Notes under the pieces: generated by a model
What the model saw: only the letters and a program-made list of their open reading frames with translations
Told to the model about the DNA's origin: nothing
Databases searched by the model: none
Assembly (NCBI GenBank): GCA_002347685.1
Contig: DDWS01000028.1
Coordinates: 1-64,000, forward strand
Length of the DNA stretch: 64,000 nt
Reading direction: 5' to 3'
DNA from: Syntrophaceae bacterium UBA2280
Lineage (GTDB): Bacteria; Desulfobacterota; Syntrophia; Syntrophales; Smithellaceae
Position numbers and translations under genes: made by a program
Shown here: piece by piece, positions 25,426 through 34,270 of the stretch
How the letters are laid out: each line of letters starts with the position of its first letter
Numbering within the stretch: the stretch's first letter is position 1

Positions 25426-25517
25426 AGCAAATAAACCATATGAATATTTCCGCAGGGTCCCCGGGTGCAAGGGCTGATGCCGCTTTCTGCGGGGGGCTGC
25501 TATAAAAAGCTCCAATT

Positions 25518-25856
25518 CTATTTCGTTTCCTGTGCCGGCTGTTGGGTTGCTTCCGGAGCGGGCATCGGTATTACGGGTGCCGCTTCTCGCGTCACAGGAG
25601 CGGGAGCGCGGTCGACTAAAGAGGGCCCTTTTTTACCTGCCGAGTAGGCCAGTGTCAGCGAAGTGAGCATGAACACGACTGCAACAGCGGCGGTCATTTT
25701 GCCCAGGAACGTTCCGGCGCCGCTGGAGCCGAAAACCGTCTGACTGGAACCGCCGAAAGCGGCACCCATATTTGCCCCTTTGCCTGCCTGAAGCAGTACG
25801 ATCAAAATGAGCGTAAAGCAGGCGACAACATGGAGGATGGTAACCAATGTATACAT
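25518..25856 (-). CDS. secG: preprotein translocase subunit SecG
   Basis: 112 residues from the ATG at 25856, with AAAGGTGAG just upstream (a GTG at 25865 lies inside that ribosome site). Two membrane segments (about 3-22 and 52-70) flank the conserved loop LLQAGKGANMGAAFGG and GSSGAGTFLGK. SecG assists SecYE and SecA in protein export. A Pro/Ala-rich tail (about 80-112) is an extra common in proteobacterial SecG. The family is often next to tpiA; here it has its own promoter and is followed by tRNA-Leu. Confidence 0.93.
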   Translation of the reverse strand: MYTLVTILHVVACFTLILIVLLQAGKGANMGAAFGGSSQTVFGSSGAGTFLGKMTAAVAVVFMLTSLTLAYSAGKKGPSLVDRAPAPVTREAAPVIPMPAPEATQQPAQETK

Positions 25857-26221
25857 ATTTCTCACCTTTTTTTGAAAACCCTTTTCGCTTCTAGCGGTTT
25901 GCCTCTCATACCATCGACGCGGACTTTATTCAATGCCGAAGTTGGGCACGCAATATTGCCACGTTTGCCCGACGGGCGGCGATGAGGCTGCCGGTATATT
26001 GAACCGGCCTGCTACCTAAAAACTCCGTATCATATCCAAACAACGCGTAATCGTCAACTTTTTTCTTTGATTCCTTTTGCCTTGACAATTTTATGACCAT
26101 GAGCGTAACCCTTGTAGCCTGATCGCTGAACTTATGAAGAAATCAACCGAAAACAGGTTGCGGCTAAACTGTCTGGTAAGCGTCACGGTCAGAAAAAACC
26201 GTGGCATCTTTGCAGTGAATT
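25857..26221. other. divergent intergenic region between secG and the patatin-like gene
   Basis: No gene is supported in these 365 bases. They contain the secG promoter on the minus strand, a GCCGGT/ACCGGC hairpin (25990-26008) inside the predicted secG leader, and a TTGACA (26082-26087) on the plus strand without a convincing -10 partner that might serve the patatin-like gene. Confidence 0.5.
26029..26057 (-). promoter_or_regulatory. putative sigma-70 promoter of secG
   Basis: On the minus strand TTGACG (26057-26052), a 17-base spacer and TATGAT (26034-26029) each match the consensus at five of six positions. The leader to the secG ATG would be about 165 bases. Confidence 0.75.
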
Positions 26222-27079
26222 ATGGATCAAAAAGGTAAAACAGCACTGGTTGTGGAAGGCGGAGGGATGCGTGCGTTCTTTGCCGCCGGAGTTCTGCATG
26301 CCTTTGGCAAAGGCGGATTCGATCCGTTCGATCTGTATATCGGCGTTTCTGCCGGAGCCTGCCATCTGGCCTCGCATCTGGCAGGACAAAACGACCGCAA
26401 CTTCGACGTCACGATTCGCTACTCCATGAAGCCGGAATTTATCAGTCTCTGGCGGTTTTTCAAGGGGGGTCACCTGATGGATCTGGACTGGATGTGGTAC
26501 CAGACCATCACGCACTATCGGCTCAACCTCAAAGCGATTGACGAGAAACTCCGCACGCAAAGCAAAGAATATCTGATTGTCGCCACATCCGTGGCATCAG
26601 GCAAGCCGCTTTATTTACGCCCGGATGAAAAGACGCTCGAGCACTACCTGAAAGTTTCCAGTTCCCTGCCGATTCTTTATCGCAACCTCCTGGATGTTGG
26701 CAACGAAAAGGCTACTGACGGCGGCATGGCCGATTCCATTCCCGTGCGGGAAGCATACAGACGCGGCGCAACGGAGATCACCGTTTTGCGCTCACGACCG
26801 GATCATTACGTGAAAAAGGAAAATCCGATTGCCCTGGCCGTTTTCTCCCGGTATTTCCGGAAATATCCGAATCTGGTTTTGGCTTTCAGGATGCGCGCCG
26901 CAAATTATAATGCTTCTGTCGGGTTTATTCATCATCCGCCGCAGGGAGTCCGTATCACTCAAATCGCTCCTCCCCCTGATCTCGATATCGGCCGGACCAC
27001 GAAAGACGAAGCCCGGCTTCGCGCCGCCTATGAAACGGGCATTGCGCGCGGTGAATCGTTTATGAAAAGACGTGAATAG
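26222..27079 (+). CDS. patatin-like phospholipase
   Basis: 285 residues. The oxyanion-hole motif GGGMRAFFAAGVL (about 14-26), the nucleophile elbow GVSAG (Ser about 43) and the catalytic Asp in DGGMADSIP (about 166) are all intact, forming the Ser-Asp dyad of patatin-type acyl hydrolases. It resembles the YjjU group of cytoplasmic bacterial members. No signal peptide is visible. The substrate is probably a phospholipid or other acyl ester. It stands upstream of a Ste24-type membrane protease but with a gap of 89 bases, so co-transcription is uncertain. Confidence 0.88.
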   Translation: MDQKGKTALVVEGGGMRAFFAAGVLHAFGKGGFDPFDLYIGVSAGACHLASHLAGQNDRNFDVTIRYSMKPEFISLWRFFKGGHLMDLDWMWYQTITHYRLNLKAIDEKLRTQSKEYLIVATSVASGKPLYLRPDEKTLEHYLKVSSSLPILYRNLLDVGNEKATDGGMADSIPVREAYRRGATEITVLRSRPDHYVKKENPIALAVFSRYFRKYPNLVLAFRMRAANYNASVGFIHHPPQGVRITQIAPPPDLDIGRTTKDEARLRAAYETGIARGESFMKRRE

Positions 27080-27168
27080 AGGCCATTCATTTCCTGCATC
27101 GACTTGACCGGACAGGATAATTATGCAATTCTGTCAATCAAATTCATTTTGAATGGTACGTCGCTTTC

Positions 27169-28431
27169 ATGGGGAAAATGCTGGTTATTTTGTTTCTTTT
27201 TTTGTTTTGCGGGCGCCTGGTCTGGCGCTTTGTATTGCAACGGATCAATATCCGCCATCTGAAGCAAAACGGCAAGGAGATCCCACCGGTTTTTTCTGGT
27301 GAAATTGATGAGGAGACGCTTGGCAAAATGGTCGATTACACAGTCGACCAGTCCCGTCTGGAGGCCAAAGAGAATCTGGCAGGCGATATCATAGATCTTG
27401 CGGTGCTGTTTCTTTTATTGCCGTTGCTGGTCGCCTGGCTTGCGGGTCTCGGTGTTCCTGTTATTTTACAGGCATTGATCTTCTTTGCCGTGCTCGCGGC
27501 GATCAGCGCAACCGCCTCGCTTCCATTCGACGGGTATCACACGTTTGTCCTTGAGAAAAAATACGGTTTTTCCACGATCACCTGGAAACTGTGGCTGATC
27601 GATCTGTTCAAATCATTCATGATATCGGCCATCCTGATGGGGCTGATGCTAGGTGCCCTGATGGCCTTTATCACGTATCTGCCGCAAAGCTGGTGGTTTT
27701 GGGGATGGATATTCTTCACCTTGTTTCAAATGGTCCTTTTGTGGCTTTATCCGGTTGTGATCGCTCCGTGGTTTAACAAGTTTGAACCGGTTCAAGACGA
27801 TATCCTCCGCGAAAAAATCATGGCCCTGATGGATCAGACCGGTCTTCGAGCCGAAGGGATTTATCAGGTGGATGAAGGAAAACGCTCGCGCCACACCAAT
27901 GCATACTTTACCGGAATCGGTAGGGCGAAACGAATTGTTCTTTACGACACACTGCTTTCGTCTCACACCCACGAGGAAATCCTTGCGGTCCTGGCGCATG
28001 AAATCGGACACTGGAAAAAGAAGCACGTCCTCAAACAGCTGGCCTTTGTGATCAGTGCGTCTTTGGTCTTATTTTATCTGGTGTATCGGGTGATCGGCTG
28101 GCCGCCTCTGTACGACGCGTTCGGCATTGTGCAGATGCCGGTTTACGCGGGGCTTTTCCTGGCTTCCTTATACCTCGGTGCGGCGGGATTTTTTCTCTCC
28201 CCCGCAGGCGCAGCCGTTAAACGCCGCTTCGAGCGCGAAGCGGACCGGATGGCCTTTGATTTGACCGGCACGGCAGCGCCCATGATCAGCGCGCTTAAGC
28301 GCTTGGCCAAAGACAATCTGGCCAATCTTCATCCCCACCCCTGGTACGTGAAGTTTTATTATTCTCACCCGCCTCTGGTCGAACGTATTGAATATTTGGA
28401 GACAATGGATTATAGAAACGGCAAACGCTAG
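27169..28431 (+). CDS. M48-family membrane metalloprotease, Ste24/CAAX-protease-like
   Basis: 420 residues with several membrane segments (about 3-20, 66-110, 142-200, 288-345). The zinc motif HEIGHWKKKH starts at about 278, and the third ligand should be the E in FEREADRMAFDLT (about 357). It has the size and layout of Ste24 homologues, in which the active site sits in a chamber within the membrane. In bacteria the function is probably membrane-protein quality control. The last residues (SHPPLVERIEYLE) match the family C-terminus. It is followed after 11 bases by an FmdB-type zinc ribbon gene. Confidence 0.9.
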   Translation: MGKMLVILFLFLFCGRLVWRFVLQRINIRHLKQNGKEIPPVFSGEIDEETLGKMVDYTVDQSRLEAKENLAGDIIDLAVLFLLLPLLVAWLAGLGVPVILQALIFFAVLAAISATASLPFDGYHTFVLEKKYGFSTITWKLWLIDLFKSFMISAILMGLMLGALMAFITYLPQSWWFWGWIFFTLFQMVLLWLYPVVIAPWFNKFEPVQDDILREKIMALMDQTGLRAEGIYQVDEGKRSRHTNAYFTGIGRAKRIVLYDTLLSSHTHEEILAVLAHEIGHWKKKHVLKQLAFVISASLVLFYLVYRVIGWPPLYDAFGIVQMPVYAGLFLASLYLGAAGFFLSPAGAAVKRRFEREADRMAFDLTGTAAPMISALKRLAKDNLANLHPHPWYVKFYYSHPPLVERIEYLETMDYRNGKR

Positions 28432-28442
28432 GAGATCGCTCA

Positions 28443-28931
28443 ATGCCGATTTACGAATTTTACTGCCGGAAATGCAATACCGTTTATAATTTTTTCTCAA
28501 GAACCGTCAATACGGATAAAATTCCCAATTGCCCGAAGTGTAAAAATGCGGCGCTGACCCGCCAGATGTCATTGTTTGCCGCGATTACCGGGGGCGCAAA
28601 GGAAGATACCGGCGACGATCCCTTTGCCGGATTGGATGAAAGCAAAATGGAAAAGGCCATGATGCAAATGGCTGCGGAAGCTGAAAAAATCAAAGATGAC
28701 GATCCGCGCTCCGCCGCCGCGCTGATGCAAAAACTTTCGGAAACCACCGGTATGAAGCTTGGCGACGGCTTTCAGGAAGCTCTGAACCGTCTGGCTGCAG
28801 GAGAGGATCCGGATAAGATCGACGAAGAAATGGGCGATCTGCTTTCCGCGGAAGAGCCTTTCGGGCAGAAGCGCTCCGGTAAAACGAGCAAAGCAAAGCC
28901 CCGGGGGGATGATTTGCTCTACGATCTTTAG
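28443..28931 (+). CDS. FmdB-family zinc ribbon protein
   Basis: 162 residues. The first 45 residues form the FmdB/CxxC_CXXC_SSSS ribbon: MPIYEFYCRKC followed by NCPKCKN give two CxxC knuckles for one zinc. The rest is an acidic, helical region (about 60-135) with a low-complexity basic tail. The family's function is undefined; a regulatory role in C1 metabolism was proposed for the namesake. Most members are shorter, so the long helical extension here is notable. Confidence 0.8.
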   Translation: MPIYEFYCRKCNTVYNFFSRTVNTDKIPNCPKCKNAALTRQMSLFAAITGGAKEDTGDDPFAGLDESKMEKAMMQMAAEAEKIKDDDPRSAAALMQKLSETTGMKLGDGFQEALNRLAAGEDPDKIDEEMGDLLSAEEPFGQKRSGKTSKAKPRGDDLLYDL

Positions 28932-28963
28932 CCGCCGTATTTCTGTCTGTGAGGATAAACACA

Positions 28964-30100
28964 ATGTCGTTATTTCAAAAGACGTCTATCGGCAACCTGA
29001 CTGTCGGCAACCGTTTTGTGCGGTCGGCAACCGCGGAAGGTCTTGCGACCGCCAGGGGGTTTTGTTCGCCAGTGCTGACCAAACTTCTGGTGCGTCTGGC
29101 CAAAGGCGGTGTCGGTTTGATCATCACCGGCCATACAGCGGTCAGCCGGGAAGGGATGGCGGCATCAAGACAATTATGCCTTTGGGATGATGGCTTCATT
29201 TCTGCGTTGCTCGATATGACCGGACAGGTTCATGAAGCGGGGGGGAAAATTCTCCTGCAGCTTGGCCATGCGGGCGCGCTGGCAGACGCGAATCTGACGG
29301 GTGAGGCGTCCGTAGGGCCGATGATGACCAGAAAAAAAGATGGAACCATCTGTCGCGCCATGTCCCGGGACGACATCCGTGAAACGTCTCAATCTTTTGC
29401 GGCGGCGGCCGGTCGGGCGAGAAAGGCCGGCTTTGACGGTGTTCAGATCCAGGCGGCACATGGCTATCTCTTGAGCACGTTTCTGTCGCCGCATTCCAAC
29501 CGCCGCCGCGACGAGTATGGCGGCAATGTAGCGAACCGTGCAAGGTTTCTTCTGGAGGTAATCGCGTCCGTGGTGAGCGAGACAGGGAAGGATTATCCCG
29601 TATTGGTCAAGATCAACGCATCCGATTTTCTGCCCGACGGTTATGGGGTGGATCAGATGATCGAAACGGCCTCGCTTCTGGCTTTATCCGGGATCTGCGC
29701 CATTGAGCTGAGCGGCGGTATTGAAGGGGCTGTCAAATACATGCCCTCCCGTCCCGGAAGAATACATACTGAAAAGGAAGGGTATTATAAAGCTGAAGCC
29801 GAGCGGCTCAAAGAAGCGACGGATATGCCGGTGATTCTGGTTGGCGGCATCCGGTCTTTGGAGACAGCCGCCGATTTTATCGAGGATGAGGTTTGCGACT
29901 TCATTGCCATGTCCCGTCCTTTTATCCGCGAGCCGGAACTTATTCACCGTTGGATGACGGACAACAAGAAATCTTCCGACTGTGATTCAGACAATCTGTG
30001 TTATCGTCCGATCCAGGCAGGCAAGGGATTCTACTGCCTGACCAAGGCCAGGGAATTACAAAGATCTCTCCTCAGGCAAAAAGATTTCAAAAGGGGTTGA
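28964..30100 (+). CDS. NADH:flavin oxidoreductase, Old Yellow Enzyme family
   Basis: 378 residues from the ATG at 28964 with GAGGA at 28950-28954. This is an FMN-binding TIM barrel. NRFVRSATAEG, QLGHAGALAD (the HxG region that contacts FMN), the catalytic loop QAAHGYLLSTFLSP and NRRRDEYGGN are all family signatures, and PVILVGGIRS binds the FMN phosphate. It lacks the C-terminal iron-sulfur and dehydrogenase domains of 2,4-dienoyl-CoA reductase or BaiCD, so it is the short, single-domain type. It probably reduces an activated alkene; the substrate is unknown. Confidence 0.88.
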   Translation: MSLFQKTSIGNLTVGNRFVRSATAEGLATARGFCSPVLTKLLVRLAKGGVGLIITGHTAVSREGMAASRQLCLWDDGFISALLDMTGQVHEAGGKILLQLGHAGALADANLTGEASVGPMMTRKKDGTICRAMSRDDIRETSQSFAAAAGRARKAGFDGVQIQAAHGYLLSTFLSPHSNRRRDEYGGNVANRARFLLEVIASVVSETGKDYPVLVKINASDFLPDGYGVDQMIETASLLALSGICAIELSGGIEGAVKYMPSRPGRIHTEKEGYYKAEAERLKEATDMPVILVGGIRSLETAADFIEDEVCDFIAMSRPFIREPELIHRWMTDNKKSSDCDSDNLCYRPIQAGKGFYCLTKARELQRSLLRQKDFKRG

Positions 30101-30126
30101 AGACCATGAAACCGGGAGGTGGACAA

Positions 30127-31479
30127 ATGATTCAAAGTGCCCTCAAAACGTTGTTGATGCTTGTTTTCTGCCACGTTTTACTCATCGGTGGTGCCGCGGC
30201 CGCGGTGAGAATTGATTCACTGCCCGAGCCCCCTCCTTCGGCGAAACTGCGCGTTTTTACGGTTGTCATGACAACAGAGACATCATCTGTAAAACGTCCG
30301 GTTTTATGGCTGGTGTCGCCCGAAGAACTGCGGGTATCCATGACCGGCGAGATCAACAAAATGTTGCAGGCGCAGGGCATCTATGAGGTGACGTCCGCAA
30401 GAGAGATTTACGCGGTTTTGGGCAATCAGACGATTTCTGCGTGGGAATGGTCGGCAAAGAATATGGCGTTGCTCAAAAATGTGGGGAAAGCGCTGCATGC
30501 GGATTACGCGTTGTTATTCGAACGCGGATATTCTGTGCACCTGCAGTTTGACGCGCGTATGGTCAATCTGAATACCGGTCGCGAGTTTTCCGCGTCCAAT
30601 TATATTTCAACGCCTGCCCTGATGCAAATGACGAACAACCAGAAAAAGCAGGCCGGAAGCGAGGCCATTAAAATCATTTATCGGCAGCTGTTTTCGGATG
30701 CCAAGGGAGATATGCTCAATACAGCCATCAGCAAAGGAAAAGCGGTTATGGAAAAACCGCAGGATCCGGTGCCGGGCACTGGTGCTTCTGCTGATCTCCC
30801 GAAAGAACCCATCGCAGTGCAAAAGGAGGTTTCTGAAAAACCCGTTCAGTCACAAACGATTCCAAAACGCGAACCGTCGGCAATGCAAAGGCCGTTACCG
30901 CAAACACCGACAGGAGAGGTCTCAACACAAAAGGACATTTCCGAAAACCCACTGCAGCCTCTTCCAAAAGCAGAGCAAGAGACCGCCCCGGAAGCCGTTC
31001 AGACCAAAAACAGGCAGGCGGCTTTTGAAAAAGAACTGGATACGGCTCTTTTTGCAAAAGATAAAACAAGTAAATATCGGCGTTTGGTGGTTTATGATGT
31101 TGATGCCGCTGAACATATGAAGGTTGTCGGGCTGATTTTAACCGAGGCTTTGCGTGAAGAGCTGCACAATGTCGGCGGATTTATATTGGTCAATAGAGAA
31201 AATATTCTGAAAATCATGGATGAGTACAAGTTGCAGAAATCCGGAGTGGTCGATGAGGCTCAGGCCGTCAGGATGGGAAAGTGGCTCGCGGCCAGTGAAG
31301 TGATCACGGGCAATCTGGCGACATTGGGCGCAACGAGTATTTTACAGGTCAAGCGGACCGACATTCTAACGCTCGGAACCATCACCATGGGCTCGGTGAA
31401 ATGTCCATCCGGCCGGGAAGATGAGTTGCTCGACCAGATGCCGCAGTTGGCGCGCAGGCTGGCGCAAAAGGGGAAATAG
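30127..31479 (+). CDS. exported protein with two CsgG/LpoB-like halves
   Basis: 450 residues from the ATG at 30127, which follows GGGAGGTGG at 30114-30122; in-frame starts at 30106 and further upstream overlap the previous gene. A signal peptide ends around GGAAAA. Two segments look alike: about 35-190 (LRVFTVVM, MTGEINKMLQAQGIYEV, GKALHADYALLFE) and about 318-450 (RLVVYDVD, LTEALREELHNVGGFILV, GKWLAASEVITGNL). Both follow the CsgG/TolB-N/LpoB pattern of periplasmic assembly or sensing factors. Between them is a Lys/Pro/Gln-rich linker with an imperfect repeat (VQKEVSEKPVQ and TQKDISENPLQ). Function unknown; the fold assignment is by pattern only. Confidence 0.65.
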   Translation: MIQSALKTLLMLVFCHVLLIGGAAAAVRIDSLPEPPPSAKLRVFTVVMTTETSSVKRPVLWLVSPEELRVSMTGEINKMLQAQGIYEVTSAREIYAVLGNQTISAWEWSAKNMALLKNVGKALHADYALLFERGYSVHLQFDARMVNLNTGREFSASNYISTPALMQMTNNQKKQAGSEAIKIIYRQLFSDAKGDMLNTAISKGKAVMEKPQDPVPGTGASADLPKEPIAVQKEVSEKPVQSQTIPKREPSAMQRPLPQTPTGEVSTQKDISENPLQPLPKAEQETAPEAVQTKNRQAAFEKELDTALFAKDKTSKYRRLVVYDVDAAEHMKVVGLILTEALREELHNVGGFILVNRENILKIMDEYKLQKSGVVDEAQAVRMGKWLAASEVITGNLATLGATSILQVKRTDILTLGTITMGSVKCPSGREDELLDQMPQLARRLAQKGK

Positions 31480-31506
31480 CAGTTCGCCCCCGGCTTTATG
31501 AACGGC

Positions 31507-31788
31507 TTAGCGTTTAAATAACGCTTCGAGCGTGTCTTTGGAAGCAGTGGCAGTCGTTTCGGTTTTTAGTGCGCTGTCTTTAAAGCGGAAGTAATCGCAA
31601 AAATTCGATCGGCTTTTATCCAAAACCCTTTCGGCCTGTCTTTCCCGGCAGTCATTATACGCGCCACGCTCAAAATAAACACAATTGACGCAGCAGTGAA
31701 GATCGGCATGACACAAAGGGCATTGCGTTTGTCTGCCGATGAACAGATCCCCGGGAATTTCTTTTTGGCAAACCTGACATTTTTTCAT
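31507..31788 (-). CDS. small Cys-rich zinc-ribbon-like protein
   Basis: 93 residues from the ATG at 31788; the frame is open to 31824. Nine cysteines include CQVCQK, CPLCHADLHCCVNC and later single Cys in NDCRE and NFCDYF, suggesting two zinc sites. Small proteins with LHCCxNCxxF and NFCDYF motifs are widespread in anaerobic Deltaproteobacteria (recalled, not searched). Function unknown. It converges on the CsgG-like gene. Confidence 0.75.
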   Translation of the reverse strand: MKKCQVCQKEIPGDLFIGRQTQCPLCHADLHCCVNCVYFERGAYNDCRERQAERVLDKSRSNFCDYFRFKDSALKTETTATASKDTLEALFKR

Positions 31789-31872
31789 GGCCGAAAAATA
31801 CCGGCAATGACGGGTGATTGTCAAGTACCTTTCCCGGCATCCTCTATTTGTTGAATCCCTCTTATTAATCCG

Positions 31873-31881
31873 TGATATTAT
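31873..31881 (+). promoter_or_regulatory. putative extended -10 promoter of the MaoC pair
   Basis: TGATATTAT is an extended -10 element (TG-N-TATTAT). A TTGAAT at 31851-31856 could serve as a -35 box with a 19-base spacer. The MaoC-type gene starts at 31928 behind CGGAGGAAAG. Confidence 0.4.
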
Positions 31882-31927
31882 CTACCCGATGTGGTATGCA
31901 ATCTCGATAATTCTCCGGAGGAAAGTG

Positions 31928-32401
31928 ATGGCCGACATATCAAAACTTGGTATGGTGTTCCCTTCTTATTCCATTCAGGTTCAGAAGAATAAAATTGCCG
32001 AATTTGCCGCGGCCGTGGGCCAGAAAGACAATATCGACGACATCCGGGAAATCTATCGTGATGAGGAAGCGGCCAAAAATAACGGTTATGAACAGATTCC
32101 GATTCCGCCGACGTTTGCCATCAGTTTCGTTTTCTGGACGGGTGGAGGTTTGTCCGCCATCCTGGAGACGCTGGGCGTGGACATCTGCAAGCTGCTGCAC
32201 TCCGAAGAGGAGTATGATTACCTGGGCGACATCTGTGCCGGTGATGTGATTACCCGCAATATGAAAGTGGCCGATATGTATGAACGTGGCAGAAAGGGCC
32301 GCGCGGGATGGTCTTTTTTCGTTACCGTTTTAGAGACCGAAGTAACGAATCAACGCGGAGAAATGGTTCTCAAGGCACGCACGACATTCATTGAACGATA
32401 G
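31928..32401 (+). CDS. MaoC-like dehydratase N-terminal domain protein (FAS1-like dehydratase)
   Basis: 157 residues from the ATG at 31928; the frame runs further upstream but CGGAGGAAAG sets this start. It has the incomplete hot-dog fold of the MaoC_dehydrat_N type (HadA/HadC-like): segments KNKIAEFAAAVGQ, IPIPPTFAISFVFW and LHSEEEYDYLGDICAGD. On its own it lacks the catalytic Asp-His pair, which is carried by the next gene 12 bases downstream. The two should form a heterodimer that dehydrates 3-hydroxyacyl-CoA or hydrates enoyl-CoA. Confidence 0.85.
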   Translation: MADISKLGMVFPSYSIQVQKNKIAEFAAAVGQKDNIDDIREIYRDEEAAKNNGYEQIPIPPTFAISFVFWTGGGLSAILETLGVDICKLLHSEEEYDYLGDICAGDVITRNMKVADMYERGRKGRAGWSFFVTVLETEVTNQRGEMVLKARTTFIER

Positions 32402-32413
32402 GAGTCGCTTTAC

Positions 32414-32863
32414 ATGCCGGTCCAATATGACGATATCCAGGTTGGAGATTTGATGCCTGCCTACACATCCCTTCCCATTACGCGCACGCATCTGGTGCGT
32501 TATGCCTGTGCGTCGGGAGACTTCAACCCCATTCATTATGATGAAACCTTCGCCCACGGCATCGGACTGAACAGTGTGATTGCTCACGGCATGTTTATTA
32601 TGGGTATCGCCGGAGAAGCGATAACGGCATGGATCGGCAGGAAACAAATCAGAAAAATCCGTGTGAAATTTCTCGAAATGACGCAGCCCGTCGATCTCCA
32701 TAATTATGAAAACACGAAGGACAGAGCGACGATCACCATCACCGGCAAAGTGGTTTCGAAATACGAAGAGCATGGCGAGAAACGGATCCGCTGTGATATT
32801 GTCGCACGCGATAAGTCGGGCAGCCGGAAGCTTTCCGGTTTCTTTATCGCCGCCCTGCCTTAA
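32414..32863 (+). CDS. MaoC-family (R)-specific enoyl-CoA hydratase/dehydratase subunit
   Basis: 149 residues. The catalytic hydratase-2 motif is complete: ASGDFNPIHYDETFA (Asp and His about 36-41), with FAHGIGLNSVIAHGMF following. It is the catalytic partner of the preceding FAS1-like half, as in HadAB. The sigma-54 response regulator starts 33 bases later, so that gene may share the transcript. Confidence 0.9.
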   Translation: MPVQYDDIQVGDLMPAYTSLPITRTHLVRYACASGDFNPIHYDETFAHGIGLNSVIAHGMFIMGIAGEAITAWIGRKQIRKIRVKFLEMTQPVDLHNYENTKDRATITITGKVVSKYEEHGEKRIRCDIVARDKSGSRKLSGFFIAALP

Positions 32864-32896
32864 ACGCAAAAGGTCGATTTTTTTCAGGTGCTAGAC

Positions 32897-34267
32897 ATGT
32901 CCGCCCGAATTTTGGTTGTTGACGATGATGCCGTGGCTTGTGAATTTCTGCAGGAGGCCCTCTCTAGCGACGGCTACGCCGTCGACACCTTTACATCTGC
33001 TTTCCTGGCTTTGGAGAAAGACCTTTCTGCTTATGATCTGCTGATGTCTGACATCCGCATGCCGGATATGAACGGCTTGCAGTTTCTAAAAACCACACAG
33101 GCGCGATGGCCGCATCTGCCGGTCATTCTGATGACAGCCTATGGCTCGCTTGAAACCACCATCGAAGCGATCCGTCTGGGTGCCTGGGACTATATCAGCA
33201 AACCCTTCTCGCCTGATGAATGTCGGGCGCTGGTGAAAAAGGTTCTGGAATTGCGCGAGCTGCGCAAGCACCAGTCGATTCTTCAGCCACAGGTGTCCCG
33301 GGAAGCCAAGTTCGTCGGATCTTCGGCTACCATGGTGGAATTCTATAAACAGATCGCGCGTGTGGCGGATTCAGCAGCCAGCGTTCTCATAGAGGGAGAA
33401 AGCGGGACGGGCAAAGAGCTTGCCGCCCGTTCCTTGCATTCCATGTCACAGCGAAGCGGAATGCCCTTCGTGGTTGTACACTGCGGCGCCATTCCAGACA
33501 ATCTGCTGGAATCGGAGCTTTTCGGTTACGAAAAGGGGGCATTCACCGGCGCGGCGCAAAGGCATGAGGGGCTCATTGAATCGGCTGAAAACGGGACCAT
33601 TTTTCTAGACGAAATTACCGAAATGTCCACGGCGCTGCAAAGTAAGCTCTTGCGGTTCATGCAGGACGGAGAAGTGCGCCGTATAGGCGGACATGAGGTC
33701 CGTCATATCGCCGTGCGGGTGATCGCGGCAGCCAACAAGGATATCGATGGGGAAGTTGGGGCAGAGCGTTTCCGGCTTGATCTCCTGCATCGATTTGTCG
33801 TGCGCCTGCGGGTGCCTCCGCTGCGCGATCATCAGGAAGATATTCCGCTGCTGATTGACACCATGCTCAAAAAGTTTGGTTATGACGATGTGCGCGTTTC
33901 TCCGGAAGCCGTTGAGTCGCTGATGCACTATGAGTGGCCGGGCAATGTGCGCGAGCTGGAAAATGTTCTACAGCAGACGCTGTTGCTTTCACCCTTTTCA
34001 GTCATTTTACCCGAACATCTGCCCGGGCGTTTCCGCGATGTCGTCAAGGGGGTACAGCGATCAGCTCCGCCGTCTATGACGCCCCTTGAGGTGGCTCAGC
34101 GGGAACAGATTTGCCGGACGCTTGCCGCCACCGAGTGGAACCAGACGAAAACCGCCGAGCTTTTGGGAATCGACAGGAAGACTTTGAGGACGAAAATCCG
34201 CCGCTACGGACTGTTGGAGGAAAAACTGTCTCAGGGCATTCGCCCTTTCACGGACAAAGGCAGATGA
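32897..34267 (+). CDS. sigma-54-dependent response regulator (NtrC family)
   Basis: 456 residues from the ATG at 32897 (a GTG at 32888 is in frame). The receiver domain (1-120) has acidic pocket DDD, phospho-acceptor Asp in SDIRMPD (about 52), Thr in LMTAYG and Lys in ISKPF. The AAA+ domain (about 140-370) has GESGTGKE (Walker A), GAFTGA (sigma-54 contact loop, about 213), FLDEI (Walker B) and an arginine-finger region. The C-terminal Fis-type helix-turn-helix is about 400-445 (TKTAELLGIDRKTLRTKIRRYGL). It should activate RpoN promoters when phosphorylated, probably by the convergent histidine kinase. Confidence 0.95.
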   Translation: MSARILVVDDDAVACEFLQEALSSDGYAVDTFTSAFLALEKDLSAYDLLMSDIRMPDMNGLQFLKTTQARWPHLPVILMTAYGSLETTIEAIRLGAWDYISKPFSPDECRALVKKVLELRELRKHQSILQPQVSREAKFVGSSATMVEFYKQIARVADSAASVLIEGESGTGKELAARSLHSMSQRSGMPFVVVHCGAIPDNLLESELFGYEKGAFTGAAQRHEGLIESAENGTIFLDEITEMSTALQSKLLRFMQDGEVRRIGGHEVRHIAVRVIAAANKDIDGEVGAERFRLDLLHRFVVRLRVPPLRDHQEDIPLLIDTMLKKFGYDDVRVSPEAVESLMHYEWPGNVRELENVLQQTLLLSPFSVILPEHLPGRFRDVVKGVQRSAPPSMTPLEVAQREQICRTLAATEWNQTKTAELLGIDRKTLRTKIRRYGLLEEKLSQGIRPFTDKGR

Positions 34268-34270
34268 CCG

